A stretch of 64,000 nucleotides of DNA from Amycolatopsis rifamycinica. Its GTDB lineage: Bacteria; Actinomycetota; Actinomycetes; Mycobacteriales; Pseudonocardiaceae. How positions within the stretch are numbered: position 1 is the stretch's first letter; every line of letters starts with the position of its first letter. Where the stretch lies: contig NZ_JMQI01000074.1 in the NCBI RefSeq assembly GCF_000695625.1, positions 1 through 64,000 of the forward strand, read 5' to 3'. The position numbers and the translations under genes are program-made. Positions 16,159 to 24,163 of this stretch are shown here, one piece after another. Under the pieces are notes generated by a model, which was not told the origin of the DNA, ran no database searches, and worked only from the letters and a program-made list of their open reading frames with translations.

Positions 16159-17045
16159 GGGTTTTCCTTCCGCAGGTGGTCCACGGCGAGGCGGCCGGCC
16201 TTGCCGATCGCCGCGTCGATGGCGGGTTGCCGTTCGGCCAGGGAGTTCGCGCGGGTGAAGACGGCGACGGCGAAGCGGCGGCCGTCCGGGTAGGTGACGA
16301 CGCCGGCTTCGTTGCGGACCGCGGGCAGGGTGCCGGTCTTGGCCGCGACGGCGACCTCCGCGGGGAACCCGGACGACAGCCGGTGCGGCCAGATCTGCCG
16401 TGCCATCATCGAGCGGACCTGCTCGCACGCCGCCGCCTCGCCGGCCCGGTCGGTCCACACCGCGTCGAGCAGCTCGGTGATTTCCCTCGGTGTCGACGAC
16501 GTCGTGCGCTCGGGGTCCAGCACCGCGAGCTTCCACGTCTGCTCGGGAGTCATGTCCGCGAACACGGCGTCGATGTCGGCGTCCTCGGACGCCCCGGCAT
16601 CGGCCAGCACGGAGGCGAACAGGTCCTCGCAGCAGCCGGCCAGCCGGGTGCGGCCCAGGCCGAGGCCGGCCAGCAGCCGGTCGACGGCCGCCTGCCCGAT
16701 CCGGTGGTAGATGACGTCGGTGGCGGCGTTGTCGCTCATCGTCAGCATGAACAGCGCGAGGTCGCGCCAGCTCATCTCGACGTCGTCGGCGCAGCCCGCG
16801 GTGCCGACGCCGCCGATGCGGTAGCGCGACCCGACGCGGGCGCGGGCGGTCTCGTCCAGCCGTCCCGCGGCCACCTCCCGCGCGTAGGCGACCGCGACCG
16901 GGATCTTGAACACCGAGGCCAGCACCACCGGATCGTCCGCGCCGACGGCCACTTCCGGCCCGCCGCCGATCTCCCGCGCGTGCAGGAACCCGCGCGCGTC
17001 CGCTTCGGCGAAGACCGCGGCGATCGCCGCCTCGACCGTGCTCAC
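16155..17045 (-). CDS. Class A beta-lactamase-fold serine hydrolase, apparently cytosolic
   Basis: A 296-residue protein with the penicillin-recognising fold: SVFK (S-x-x-K, about residues 45-48), SDN (about 104) and KTG (about 234). It lacks a signal peptide and has no obvious E-x-x-L-N omega-loop motif, in contrast to true secreted class A beta-lactamases that need Glu166 for deacylation. A peptidase, amidase or esterase acting on imported peptides is therefore as likely as beta-lactam hydrolysis. It starts by GTGA overlap with the upstream hydrolase and overlaps the lipoprotein start by ATGA. The Cys-rich loop CCEDLFASVLADAG is unusual. Confidence 0.83.
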   Translation of the reverse strand: MSTVEAAIAAVFAEADARGFLHAREIGGGPEVAVGADDPVVLASVFKIPVAVAYAREVAAGRLDETARARVGSRYRIGGVGTAGCADDVEMSWRDLALFMLTMSDNAATDVIYHRIGQAAVDRLLAGLGLGRTRLAGCCEDLFASVLADAGASEDADIDAVFADMTPEQTWKLAVLDPERTTSSTPREITELLDAVWTDRAGEAAACEQVRSMMARQIWPHRLSSGFPAEVAVAAKTGTLPAVRNEAGVVTYPDGRRFAVAVFTRANSLAERQPAIDAAIGKAGRLAVDHLRKENP

Positions 17046-18436
17046 GCGCGCACCCGCCGGTCGGCGCGGCCGGTGTGCAGGTACAGCGCGCGGCCGGTGC
17101 CGTCGTCCCCGACGAAGGCGTGCGGGATGTACATGCCCTGCATCGGCTCGGCCAGGATCAGCGTGTCGCCGTTCATCGCGACCAGCTCGGTCTTCTGCGG
17201 CTCGGCCAGCTCGGCGAAGATGCCCTTCGGGACGCGCTCGACCCAGACCCGGCCGTCGGCGTCCTGGCTGACCACGATGTCCGCCACCGAGGACGAGTAC
17301 TCGCCCACGTACCGCGAGGCGTCGACGCGCGGGGCGGCCGGGTCCGGCACCGGCGGCGCGGCCAGTTCGATGCCGGTCAGCTCGCGCAGGAGGTGCCCGA
17401 CGACCTCGGCGTAGACGGCGATCGGGTCGCCGCCGTTGGTCAGCAGGGCCACCGCGACGCCGTGCTCGGGGGCCACGCGCAGGAACGCGGACTGGCCGAT
17501 CGTGGTGCCGTCGTGGCCGACGACCGTCCCACCCGCCCCGCCCGCCCCGTCGAACAGCGACCAGCCGAGGCCCCACGCGTCGCCGAACAGGCCGAGGTCG
17601 GGCAGCTCCACCAGGCGTTGCCGCATCGCGCGGGCGCTGTCCGCGCTCAGCACGCGGGTGCCGTCGGAGCCTGCACCGTCGTTCAGGTGCATGGCGGCGA
17701 AGGTGACGAGGTCCCGCGCGCGCATCGCGAGCATCGAACCGGCCGGAGCGTTGGACGGCGCCAGCGCCCAGAAGCCCGCGGGCTCCGGGTCGGCGTCCGG
17801 CGACGGGCTCAGGTGCCCGAGCGCGGCGCGGAACCGGATCGCCTCGTACGGGCTCGGAGCCGCGTGGGTCAGGCCGAGCGGCGCGAACAGGTGATCCTGC
17901 AGGCAAGCGCCGTATTCCTTGTCCCGCAGCACTTCCACGAGCCGGCCGAGCACGCAGAACGCGGCGTTGTTGTAGGAGAACATCTCGCCGGGGGCGAACA
18001 GCTGGGGCACGTCGCCGAGGGTCGCCACGTACTTCTCGACGCAGTCGGCGCCGCGGCCGGTGTCGGTGAAGATGTCCCCTTCGAAGCCGGCGGTGTGGGT
18101 CAGCAGCTGCCGGACGGTGATCCGCGCGGCCGCGTCCTCGTCGGCGAGGACGAACTCCGGCAGGTACTTCCGGACCGGCTGGTCGAGGTCGAGGACGCCG
18201 TCGTCGACGAGCTGCATGACGAGGGTGGCCGTCCAGACCTTGGTGATCGAGCCGATCTGGAACAGCGAATCGGCGTCCGCCTCGACGCCGGTGCCCGTGT
18301 TGAGCACCCCGGCGGCGTGGTCGACGATCTCACCGCCGGCGTAGACGGCGACGGCGGCGCCGGGCACCCGGTGCTCGGCCAGCAGGGCGGGCAGGCGGGT
18401 CCGCAGCCAGGCGGAGAGTTCGCGGAGTTTCGGCAT
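17042..18436 (-). CDS. Beta-lactamase-fold serine hydrolase (class C / D-aminopeptidase-like)
   Basis: A 464-residue hydrolase of the family that includes AmpC, DD-peptidases, D-aminopeptidase and esterases. It has SITK (S-x-x-K, about residue 63), YNN (about 154) and HDGT (about 305), and a C-terminal beta-barrel domain starting near YVGEYSSSV. It lacks a signal peptide. It aligns along nearly all its length with the second half of the S9 fusion at the operon end (shared FQIGSITKVWTAT, LLTHT, TDTGRG, GLGW). GAGAGG precedes the ATG. D-amino-acid amide or peptide hydrolysis is inferred from the operon. Confidence 0.88.
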   Translation of the reverse strand: MPKLRELSAWLRTRLPALLAEHRVPGAAVAVYAGGEIVDHAAGVLNTGTGVEADADSLFQIGSITKVWTATLVMQLVDDGVLDLDQPVRKYLPEFVLADEDAAARITVRQLLTHTAGFEGDIFTDTGRGADCVEKYVATLGDVPQLFAPGEMFSYNNAAFCVLGRLVEVLRDKEYGACLQDHLFAPLGLTHAAPSPYEAIRFRAALGHLSPSPDADPEPAGFWALAPSNAPAGSMLAMRARDLVTFAAMHLNDGAGSDGTRVLSADSARAMRQRLVELPDLGLFGDAWGLGWSLFDGAGGAGGTVVGHDGTTIGQSAFLRVAPEHGVAVALLTNGGDPIAVYAEVVGHLLRELTGIELAAPPVPDPAAPRVDASRYVGEYSSSVADIVVSQDADGRVWVERVPKGIFAELAEPQKTELVAMNGDTLILAEPMQGMYIPHAFVGDDGTGRALYLHTGRADRRVRA

Positions 18437-18453
18437 GGGGACCTCTCGTTTCG

Positions 18454-19557
18454 CTAAGCGAGCCAGGACTTCGCGGTGGTCACCTCGGCCAGCCGCTCGG
18501 GGATCGGGGTGACGCCGAGCCCGGGCCCGGCCGGCACGGGCAGCCGCCCGGCCTCGAGCACGAACGGCTCGGTGATGTCGGTGCGGTAGAACCGGTCCGA
18601 CGCCGAGGTGTCGCCGGGCAGGGTGAACCCGGGCAGCGACGCCAGCGCGACGTTGGCGGCCCGGCCCAGCCCGGTTTCGAGCATCCCCCCGCACCAGACC
18701 GCGACGCCGTGGGCGGCGCACACGTCGTGCACCCGCCGCGCCTCCAGGTAGCCGCCGACCCGGCTCGGCTTGATGTTGACGATCCGGCAGGCGCCGAGCC
18801 GGATGGCGGCCGCGGCCGAGGCCGCCGACACGATGGTTTCGTCCAGGCAGATCGGCGTCCGGAGGTGCTTGGCCAGCTCGGCGTGGCCGAGCACGTCCTC
18901 CTCTTCCAGCGGCTGCTCGATCAGCAGCAGCCCGAACGGGTCGAGTCGGCGCAGCTGCTCGACGTCGGACAGCGTGTACGCCGTGTTCGCGTCCACCTGC
19001 AGCAGGATTTCGTCGCCGAAGCGTTCGCGGACCGCGCGCACCGGCTCGACGTCCCAGCCGGGCTCGATCTTCAGCTTGATCCGGAGGTACCCGGCGTCGA
19101 GGTAGCCGCCGACCGCGTCCAGCAGCTGCGGGATCGAGTCCATGATCCCGACGGACACCCCGCACGGCACGGTGTCCTTTGTGGAGCCAAGCGCGGCGCC
19201 GAACGACAGGCCGTGCGCGCGCAGCTCGGCGTCCAGCACCGCCATTTCCAGCGCGGCCTTGGCCATCCGGTGGCCCTTGAACTTCGCCAGCAACGGTGCG
19301 ACGCGGTGCGCGGTGACGTCCCCGGCGGCCAGCAGCGCCGGCACGAGGAAGGCCTGCAGCACGTGCTCGACACCGTCGATGTACTCCGACGAGTAGAGCG
19401 GGCCGGCCATCGCCCCGCACTCGCCCCAGCCTTCGCCCTCGGCGGCGACCACGCGCAGGAGCAGCAGCTCGCGCGCCGACTGCGTCCCGAACGACGTCCG
19501 GAACGGGGCCACCAACGGCATCCGCACGCGGAGCAGTTCCACACCGGTGAGTTTCAC
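18454..19557 (-). CDS. N-acylamino acid racemase / o-succinylbenzoate synthase family enzyme
   Basis: Enolase-superfamily enzyme of 367 residues. Members interconvert N-acyl-D- and N-acyl-L-amino acids, and many also make o-succinylbenzoate. The N-terminus MKLTGVELLRVRMPLVAPFR, the KxK base pair in RIKLKIEPGW, metal ligands in QVDANTAY, LLIEQPL and ICLDETI, and the second base in NIKPSRVGGY are all present. From memory it closely resembles the Amycolatopsis NAAAR (368 residues). The neighbours are a GNAT acyltransferase and an M20 deacylase, not menaquinone genes, so D/L conversion is the better assignment. The GTG overlaps the upstream stop (GTGA), with GGAG as ribosome-binding site. Confidence 0.93.
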   Translation of the reverse strand: MKLTGVELLRVRMPLVAPFRTSFGTQSARELLLLRVVAAEGEGWGECGAMAGPLYSSEYIDGVEHVLQAFLVPALLAAGDVTAHRVAPLLAKFKGHRMAKAALEMAVLDAELRAHGLSFGAALGSTKDTVPCGVSVGIMDSIPQLLDAVGGYLDAGYLRIKLKIEPGWDVEPVRAVRERFGDEILLQVDANTAYTLSDVEQLRRLDPFGLLLIEQPLEEEDVLGHAELAKHLRTPICLDETIVSAASAAAAIRLGACRIVNIKPSRVGGYLEARRVHDVCAAHGVAVWCGGMLETGLGRAANVALASLPGFTLPGDTSASDRFYRTDITEPFVLEAGRLPVPAGPGLGVTPIPERLAEVTTAKSWLA

Positions 19558-20435
19558 GACGGCTCCTTGGTCAGCACGTACCACCCGGCACGATCGAATC
19601 CGGTCACCGCGGCGCCGCCGGCGAGCAGGCCGCCCAGCACCTCGCGCACCGCGACCCGCCACGCCCGTCCCCGTCCCGGGTCGGCGCGCCGGAGCGCCTC
19701 GATGTCCGGCGGGATCGCGACCAGCACCACCGGCGCGTCCGCGGGGCCGGGCACCGGCCCGCCGTCCGGACCGGCCGCCAAGGCGGCCACGGCTCCCCCG
19801 GCCCGCAGCGCCGCGGCGTCCACCCGGTCCGGCCGGCCGGCGGCGGCCGCCCGGACGGCCGGGCTCGCCAGGTCCCAGGCGACCATGAGGCGGTCGGTGT
19901 CGCCGGTGCCGTTGATGCCGTCCTGCATCGGGCCGTAGAAGTCCGGCAGGTAGTGCGCCGGGCGGGCGGCGAGCTTGGTCAGGTTGAAGTGGGCGTTGCG
20001 GCGCACCAGCGGGTCGAACGTCCAGGAGATCACCGCGACGCCCTGGCGCAGCGCCCACGCGCGCTGGTGCAGCTTGAGCGCGAAGCCGATGCCGCGACCG
20101 TGCCCGGCCGCCGCGACCCCGGCGATGTGGCTGTGCAGTCCTCCCTTCGCGGGTTCGCCGAAGAACGCGAAGCAGGCACCGAGCAGCTCGGTCCCGTCGA
20201 ACGCGCCGGCCACGTAGTTGCCCGCCGAGACCATCGCCCGCAGCAGTTCGGTTGTCACGAGCGGGTTTCCCGGGGCGGGCCGCCAGATCGCCTCGAACAG
20301 CCGCGACACCGCGGCCAGGTCGGCGAGCTCGGTCAGGGTCCGGATCCGGACGCCCGAGGCGAGCGCGGCGCCGGCCGCCGCGGCGGCCGACTCGTCCGGC
20401 AGCGGCGGGGCTGTGTTCGTCACGACTTCTGTCAC
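19554..20435 (-). CDS. GNAT acyltransferase partner of the racemase (COG3375-like)
   Basis: A 293-residue protein with a GNAT fold in the first half: LLGACFAFFG, HSHIAGVAAAGHGRGIGFALKLH (acyl-CoA loop), then WTFDPLVRRNAHFNLTKLAA, the hallmark of the predicted transferases linked to N-succinylamino acid racemases. In the characterised Geobacillus pathway such an enzyme N-succinylates D-amino acids before racemisation. Here the acyl donor (succinyl- or acetyl-CoA) is open. The GTG chosen has AAAGG at good spacing; an ATG nine bases upstream abuts that site. It overlaps the racemase start by GTGA. Confidence 0.86.
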   Translation of the reverse strand: MTEVVTNTAPPLPDESAAAAAGAALASGVRIRTLTELADLAAVSRLFEAIWRPAPGNPLVTTELLRAMVSAGNYVAGAFDGTELLGACFAFFGEPAKGGLHSHIAGVAAAGHGRGIGFALKLHQRAWALRQGVAVISWTFDPLVRRNAHFNLTKLAARPAHYLPDFYGPMQDGINGTGDTDRLMVAWDLASPAVRAAAAGRPDRVDAAALRAGGAVAALAAGPDGGPVPGPADAPVVLVAIPPDIEALRRADPGRGRAWRVAVREVLGGLLAGGAAVTGFDRAGWYVLTKEPS

Positions 20436-20467
20436 GCCCACCATCCTTTCCGGACGTTCGCCGCCGG

Positions 20468-21610
20468 TCACCGTTGTCCCGCACCGGATCGGCCGGCCGC
20501 GTTCGTCGGCGCGGACGAAGTCCGGTGCTTCAGCACGGTTTCGGTGAGCGCGGCGAGCAGCGCGGTCCGCCGGGGCAGCTCCGCGACGACGACGTGTTCG
20601 TCGTCGGCGTGCGCCCCGCCGCCGACCGCGCCGAGGCCGTCGAGCGTCGGAACGCCCAGCCCCGCCGTGAAGTTGCCGTCCGACGCGCCGCCGACCGCGG
20701 CCTGGGCGAGCGGCCCGATGCCGAGCCCGGCCGCCAGCCGGCCGGCCAGCGCGAACAACTCCGCCGAAGCCGCGGCGGCCAGCGGCGGCCGGTTGATGCC
20801 GCCGCCGATGCGGATCCGCGCGTCCGCGAGCACCGGCGTCAGGCTCCGCACGGCCCGGTCGACGCGGTCCTGTTCGGCCGCGTCCCACACCCGCGCGTCG
20901 ACCGCGACGCTCGCCGCGGCCGGCACGGTGTTGGTCGTGGTCCCGGCGCTCAGCGCGGTCGGGACGACGGTGGTCCCGCGGGCCGGGTCGGCGAGCGCGG
21001 CCACCGCGAGGATCTGGTGCGCCACCTCGATCCCGGCGTTGACGCCCTTCTCGGGTTCGAGACCGGCGTGCGCGGCGCGCCCGTCCACTTCGATCCAGTA
21101 CCGGGAAACGCCTTTGCGGCGGGTCTTCAGCGCGCCGCCGTCGGCCGAGGCTTCGAGCACGAACACCGCGTCGCAGCCGCGGGCCTCCTCCTCGATGAGC
21201 CCGCGGGAGAGCGGGGAGCCGATTTCCTCGTCGCCGGTGACGAGGATGGCCACGCCGGTGCGGTCCGGCAGGGCCGCGGCCGCGTGCAGGGCCATCACGA
21301 CGCCGGCTTTCATGTCGAAACAGCCGGGACCGCGCAGGATGCCGTCGTCGACGGCGAAGGGGTGCGTCCGCAGGGAGCCCAGTGGCCACACGGTGTCGTG
21401 GTGGCCGAGCAGCAGGACCCGCGACGGGCCGTCGCCGAAGCGCCACCGCAGGTGCGTGCACCCGTCGGTGACCAGGCGCTCCGGCTCGGCTCCGAGGAGA
21501 CGGCGGCCGACCCCGGCGACGGCTTCGGCGCTGCGCGCGACGGCTTCGAGGTCCGCCGAGGGCGATTCGCAGCGGACGAGCGTTTCGATGTCGGCGATCA
21601 GGTCGCTCAC
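20468..21610 (-). CDS. M20-family deacylase/carboxypeptidase
   Basis: Binuclear zinc hydrolase of 380 residues, carboxypeptidase G2/ArgE/DapE-like. Ligands and catalytic residues are His in LLLGHHDTVWPLG, bridging Asp in GPGCFDMKAG, the Glu pair in VTGDEEIGS, and the C-terminal His in GGGAHADDEH. The dimerisation domain starts near GRAAHAG. Next to a racemase and GNAT it should release the acyl group from the N-acyl-L-amino acid, pulling D-to-L conversion forward. General dipeptidase activity is the alternative. The GTG start overlaps the D-aminoacylase stop by 4 nt. Confidence 0.88.
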   Translation of the reverse strand: MSDLIADIETLVRCESPSADLEAVARSAEAVAGVGRRLLGAEPERLVTDGCTHLRWRFGDGPSRVLLLGHHDTVWPLGSLRTHPFAVDDGILRGPGCFDMKAGVVMALHAAAALPDRTGVAILVTGDEEIGSPLSRGLIEEEARGCDAVFVLEASADGGALKTRRKGVSRYWIEVDGRAAHAGLEPEKGVNAGIEVAHQILAVAALADPARGTTVVPTALSAGTTTNTVPAAASVAVDARVWDAAEQDRVDRAVRSLTPVLADARIRIGGGINRPPLAAAASAELFALAGRLAAGLGIGPLAQAAVGGASDGNFTAGLGVPTLDGLGAVGGGAHADDEHVVVAELPRRTALLAALTETVLKHRTSSAPTNAAGRSGAGQR

Positions 21611-23091
21611 CGCGGCTCACCCCGCAGCGGCTTGCCGGGCAGCGCGGCGGTGTCGAGCTTCCCGTCGGCGACCACCGGGACGCCGGCGACGTACAGGTGC
21701 CGGACGCCCACCGAGGGGCGGGTGGGGTCGGCGTAGGTGGCGGCGTCGGTGATCCGGTCCCGGTCGAGGACGACGATGTCGGCGTCCGCTCCGGCGCCCA
21801 GGTGGCCCTTGCGGCGGGCGGCGGGCGCGACGTCGTCGAGGAGCCGGGCGGGCAGCGAAGAACAGCGGCGGAAGGCTTCGAGCCAGGTCCAGGCGCCGGT
21901 TTCGCGGACCATCAGGCGCAGGGTCTTAGCGAAGGTGCCCGCGGTGCGCGGGTGCGTCCGGCCGCCGGGCGGCAGCGGCCACTCGGTGCTCTCGGAGCGG
22001 CCACCGGGCCAGGAGACGGGCATCGCGTCGCTGGCGACGACGGCGTCGGGGAAGGCCAGGGCCCGGTGCAGCAGCGCGCGTTCGCGGGGGTTCTCCTCGT
22101 CGAGGAACTCCAGCAGGCAGGGCGCGCCCGGGTCGTCCCGGCGCAGCTGACGCAGGCGGGCTTCGTCGCGCACGCGTTCCCCCGTTTCGAGGATGACCAC
22201 ACTGGACGGGCGGAGTCCCTTGAGCCGCAGGCGGTCCGGCTCGATGAAGGCGGCGCCGACCGCGGTGCTGCCCGCGCCGTAGGGGTAGGCCTCGACGGTG
22301 ACGCGGGAGCCTTCGCGGCGGGCGCCGTCGAGGGTCGCGAGGACGCGGTCGAGGTGGTGACCGGAGGTGCTGTTGACGTGGCAGTGGTGCATCGCGGCGC
22401 CGGTTTCCCCCGCGGCGGCGGCGATCTCCGCCGAGCCGTCGACCGGGATCGCGGGGTCGACCTCGACCAGCTCGCGCACGTGGGTGTAGGTCGGCACCCC
22501 GGCCATCGCGGCGAGGTGGGCGACGGCGAGGAACTCCCCGGGGTCGGTCTGGGGCGCGTAGCCCATGAGGACGCCGATGCCCAGGGCGCCGTCCGCGAGC
22601 TCGGCGTCCAAAAGGGACAGCCAGGCGGCCAGCTCCGTCGGCGACGACGATCGTTGCCAGGCCGGGTTCCCCAGGACGGCCAGACCGCTGTCGATGTTCG
22701 CGTCGGGCGCGATCCCGGCCAGCACCTGCGCCCGGGCGGCGCCCCAGGAGGCGGAGAAGCCGTAGTGCAGCGGCCGCCCGGCCGCGGCGGCTTCGGCGTA
22801 GGCCCGCTCGACGGGCATCAGGCCGGCTTCGAGGTCGAGCGCGGTGGTGACGCCGTCCATCGCCTGCAGCCGCTGCCCGGCGACGGAGTGCACGTGGCTG
22901 TGCAGGTCGACGAACCCGGGCCCGACGACGAGCCCGCTGACGTCGACCTCGGTGACGCCGTCCTCGGTGGCGCCGTCGGTCAGCCCGGTGCCGACGGCCT
23001 CGATCCCGGCCTCGGACAGGAGCACGTCGGCGACGCCGTCGAACCCGGTCCCCGGGTCTACGACCCGGCCGCCCCGCAACAGTGTCCGCAC
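21607..23091 (-). CDS. D-aminoacylase / N-acyl-D-amino-acid deacylase family amidohydrolase
   Basis: Metal-dependent amidohydrolase of 494 residues, first gene of the operon. The N-terminal LLRGGRVVDPGTG strand motif, metal His-x-His in VDLHSHVHS, MHHCHVNSTSGHH, VEAYPYGAGS, metal Asp in ASDAMPVSWPGG and the C-terminal GADADIVVLDRD identify the D-aminoacylase/dihydroorotase-like branch. It would release D-amino acids from N-acyl-D-amino acids or related peptides. GAGGAGG precedes the GTG start; a longer in-frame reading upstream runs through repeats and is rejected. The upstream region carries the 21-bp repeat array. Confidence 0.88.
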   Translation of the reverse strand: MRTLLRGGRVVDPGTGFDGVADVLLSEAGIEAVGTGLTDGATEDGVTEVDVSGLVVGPGFVDLHSHVHSVAGQRLQAMDGVTTALDLEAGLMPVERAYAEAAAAGRPLHYGFSASWGAARAQVLAGIAPDANIDSGLAVLGNPAWQRSSSPTELAAWLSLLDAELADGALGIGVLMGYAPQTDPGEFLAVAHLAAMAGVPTYTHVRELVEVDPAIPVDGSAEIAAAAGETGAAMHHCHVNSTSGHHLDRVLATLDGARREGSRVTVEAYPYGAGSTAVGAAFIEPDRLRLKGLRPSSVVILETGERVRDEARLRQLRRDDPGAPCLLEFLDEENPRERALLHRALAFPDAVVASDAMPVSWPGGRSESTEWPLPPGGRTHPRTAGTFAKTLRLMVRETGAWTWLEAFRRCSSLPARLLDDVAPAARRKGHLGAGADADIVVLDRDRITDAATYADPTRPSVGVRHLYVAGVPVVADGKLDTAALPGKPLRGEPR

Positions 23092-23207
23092 CCGCCGCCT
23101 CCTCGTCACCGCCGATCGAGGTGACGTTAGGAGGATTTCCCCCGCCGCCGTTCGTCCGCGACGACGAACTCGGCCCGCCCGATCCATCCGCCCGAACGAA
23201 CCCAGCC

Positions 23208-23384
23208 GGACGACACGCGTACCCCACCGGACGACACGCGTCCCTGAACGGACGACACGACAGCCACCAGCCCGATCCCCGTGTCGTCCGCCTGAGCACG
23301 CGTGTCGTCCGGCCAGGTACGCGTGTCGTCCGCCTGGACACACGTGTCGTCCGGCTGAGCACGCGTGTCGTCCGTCTGAGCACG
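23208..23384. repeat. Bidirectional array of 21-bp repeats in the operon promoter region
   Basis: Three copies of GGACGACACG start at 23208, 23229 and 23250. Five copies of its reverse complement CGTGTCGTCC start at 23280, 23301, 23322, 23343 and 23364. Both halves have an exact 21-bp period (two helical turns) and variable linkers. The arms face each other around about 23265. The array fills the 395-nt gap between the D-aminoacylase operon and the divergent DUF6010 gene. It may be an operator array or a minisatellite. No gene is supported in the gap; frames through it give only repetitive peptides. Confidence 0.9.
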
Positions 23385-23486
23385 GGTGGGTTCGATGGTG
23401 ACGTCGGGCGCCCCTGGCGAGATTCCGGCGGCCCCTGGCCATCGAGCCACTGGCTGCCCGCGCGGCCCGTTCCTAACGTCGACCGC

Positions 23487-23900
23487 GTGATCGCGATCCT
23501 GGCGCCGATCCTCATCGGCCTCGTCTACGTCCTGCTCAGCTCCCTGATCCCCGACCGGCACCGCCGGCGGTTCAACGCCGTGCTGGTGGGCGGCGCCGGC
23601 GCGGCCTACCTCTCCGGGGGTGCGCTCGGGCCGTGGGAGGTGGCGTTCTGCGCGGTTCTGACGTACGTGGCGTTCCGCGGGCTCGACTCGTGGACGTTCA
23701 TCGGCCTCGGCTGGCTGTTGCACACCGGCTGGGACATCGTCCACCACCTCAAGGGCCAGCCGATCCTGCCGTTCGCCCACGACTCGTCGTTCGGCTGCGC
23801 CATCTGCGACCCGGTGATCGCGATCTGGTGCTTCACCGGCGGCCGGCCGGTGTGGGCGTGGCGGCGGGTTGACGCGCCGCCGCCGGGGGTACCCGGGTGA
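23487..23900 (+). CDS. DUF6010 family small membrane protein
   Basis: Membrane protein of 137 residues with about four hydrophobic segments (VIAILAPILIGLVYVLLSSL at the N-terminus). It carries the conserved RRFNAVLVGGAGAAYLSGG, GWLLHTGWDIVHHLKGQPI and GCAICDPVIAIWCF stretches I associate with DUF6010. Clustered His, Asp and Cys residues face the membrane ends. The GTG is the first start after the repeat array. The function is unknown. It is divergent from the D-aminoacylase operon and 1 nt from the next small gene. Confidence 0.8.
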   Translation: MIAILAPILIGLVYVLLSSLIPDRHRRRFNAVLVGGAGAAYLSGGALGPWEVAFCAVLTYVAFRGLDSWTFIGLGWLLHTGWDIVHHLKGQPILPFAHDSSFGCAICDPVIAIWCFTGGRPVWAWRRVDAPPPGVPG

Positions 23901-23901
23901 C

Positions 23902-24102
23902 ATGAGCGCCGACGTCGAACGCGCCGCGCACGCCTACTGTCCCCGGTGCCACCCGGCTCCGCACCCGGGGGACGTCATCACGGCCCTGTGCGGCGCCCGC
24001 CACCCGTACTACGGCCGCCGGGAGCGGCCGGTCAACACCTGCCCGGCCTGCGTGACGCTGGCCTCGGCGAACGTCTACGCCTGCGGCCACCCCGGCGCCT
24101 GA
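23902..24102 (+). CDS. Small zinc-ribbon-like protein
   Basis: A 66-residue soluble protein with three cysteine clusters: CPRCH near the N-terminus, LCGARH in the middle and CPACVTL with CGH at the end. These could hold one or two zinc ions. It follows the DUF6010 gene by one base and is surely co-transcribed. I do not recognise a named family. A DNA/RNA- or protein-binding role is possible but not shown. A strong hairpin follows. Confidence 0.7.
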   Translation: MSADVERAAHAYCPRCHPAPHPGDVITALCGARHPYYGRRERPVNTCPACVTLASANVYACGHPGA

Positions 24103-24114
24103 GGGCGTACGCCG

Positions 24115-24147
24115 GAAGGCCGCCCCGGGATTCCCGAGGCGGCCTTC
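24115..24147. terminator. Bidirectional hairpin terminator
   Basis: GAAGGCCGCC (24115-24124) pairs with GGCGGCCTTC (24138-24147), extended inward by CGGG/CCCG. It lies between the convergent zinc-ribbon and secreted-protein genes and can serve both. No long U-run, as is usual in high-GC actinobacteria. Confidence 0.72.
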
Positions 24148-24163
24148 GCACCGCGTGCTCAGT

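Noticed and set aside
18454-19557. Assignment of the racemase as menaquinone o-succinylbenzoate synthase (MenC)
   Set aside because: The family is bifunctional, but no other men gene is near and the operon is peptide/amino-acid centred. Kept as N-acylamino acid racemase with the alternative noted.
23208-23384. CRISPR array
   Set aside because: The 21-bp period with 10-11-bp cores and about 11-bp linkers is too short. Orientation flips in the middle and there are no cas genes.
23082-23486. Possible N-terminal extension of the DUF6010 protein or an upstream repeat peptide
   Set aside because: The extension consists of the 21-bp DNA repeat translated (RVVRLST-like units). The normal DUF6010 start is the GTG at 23487.
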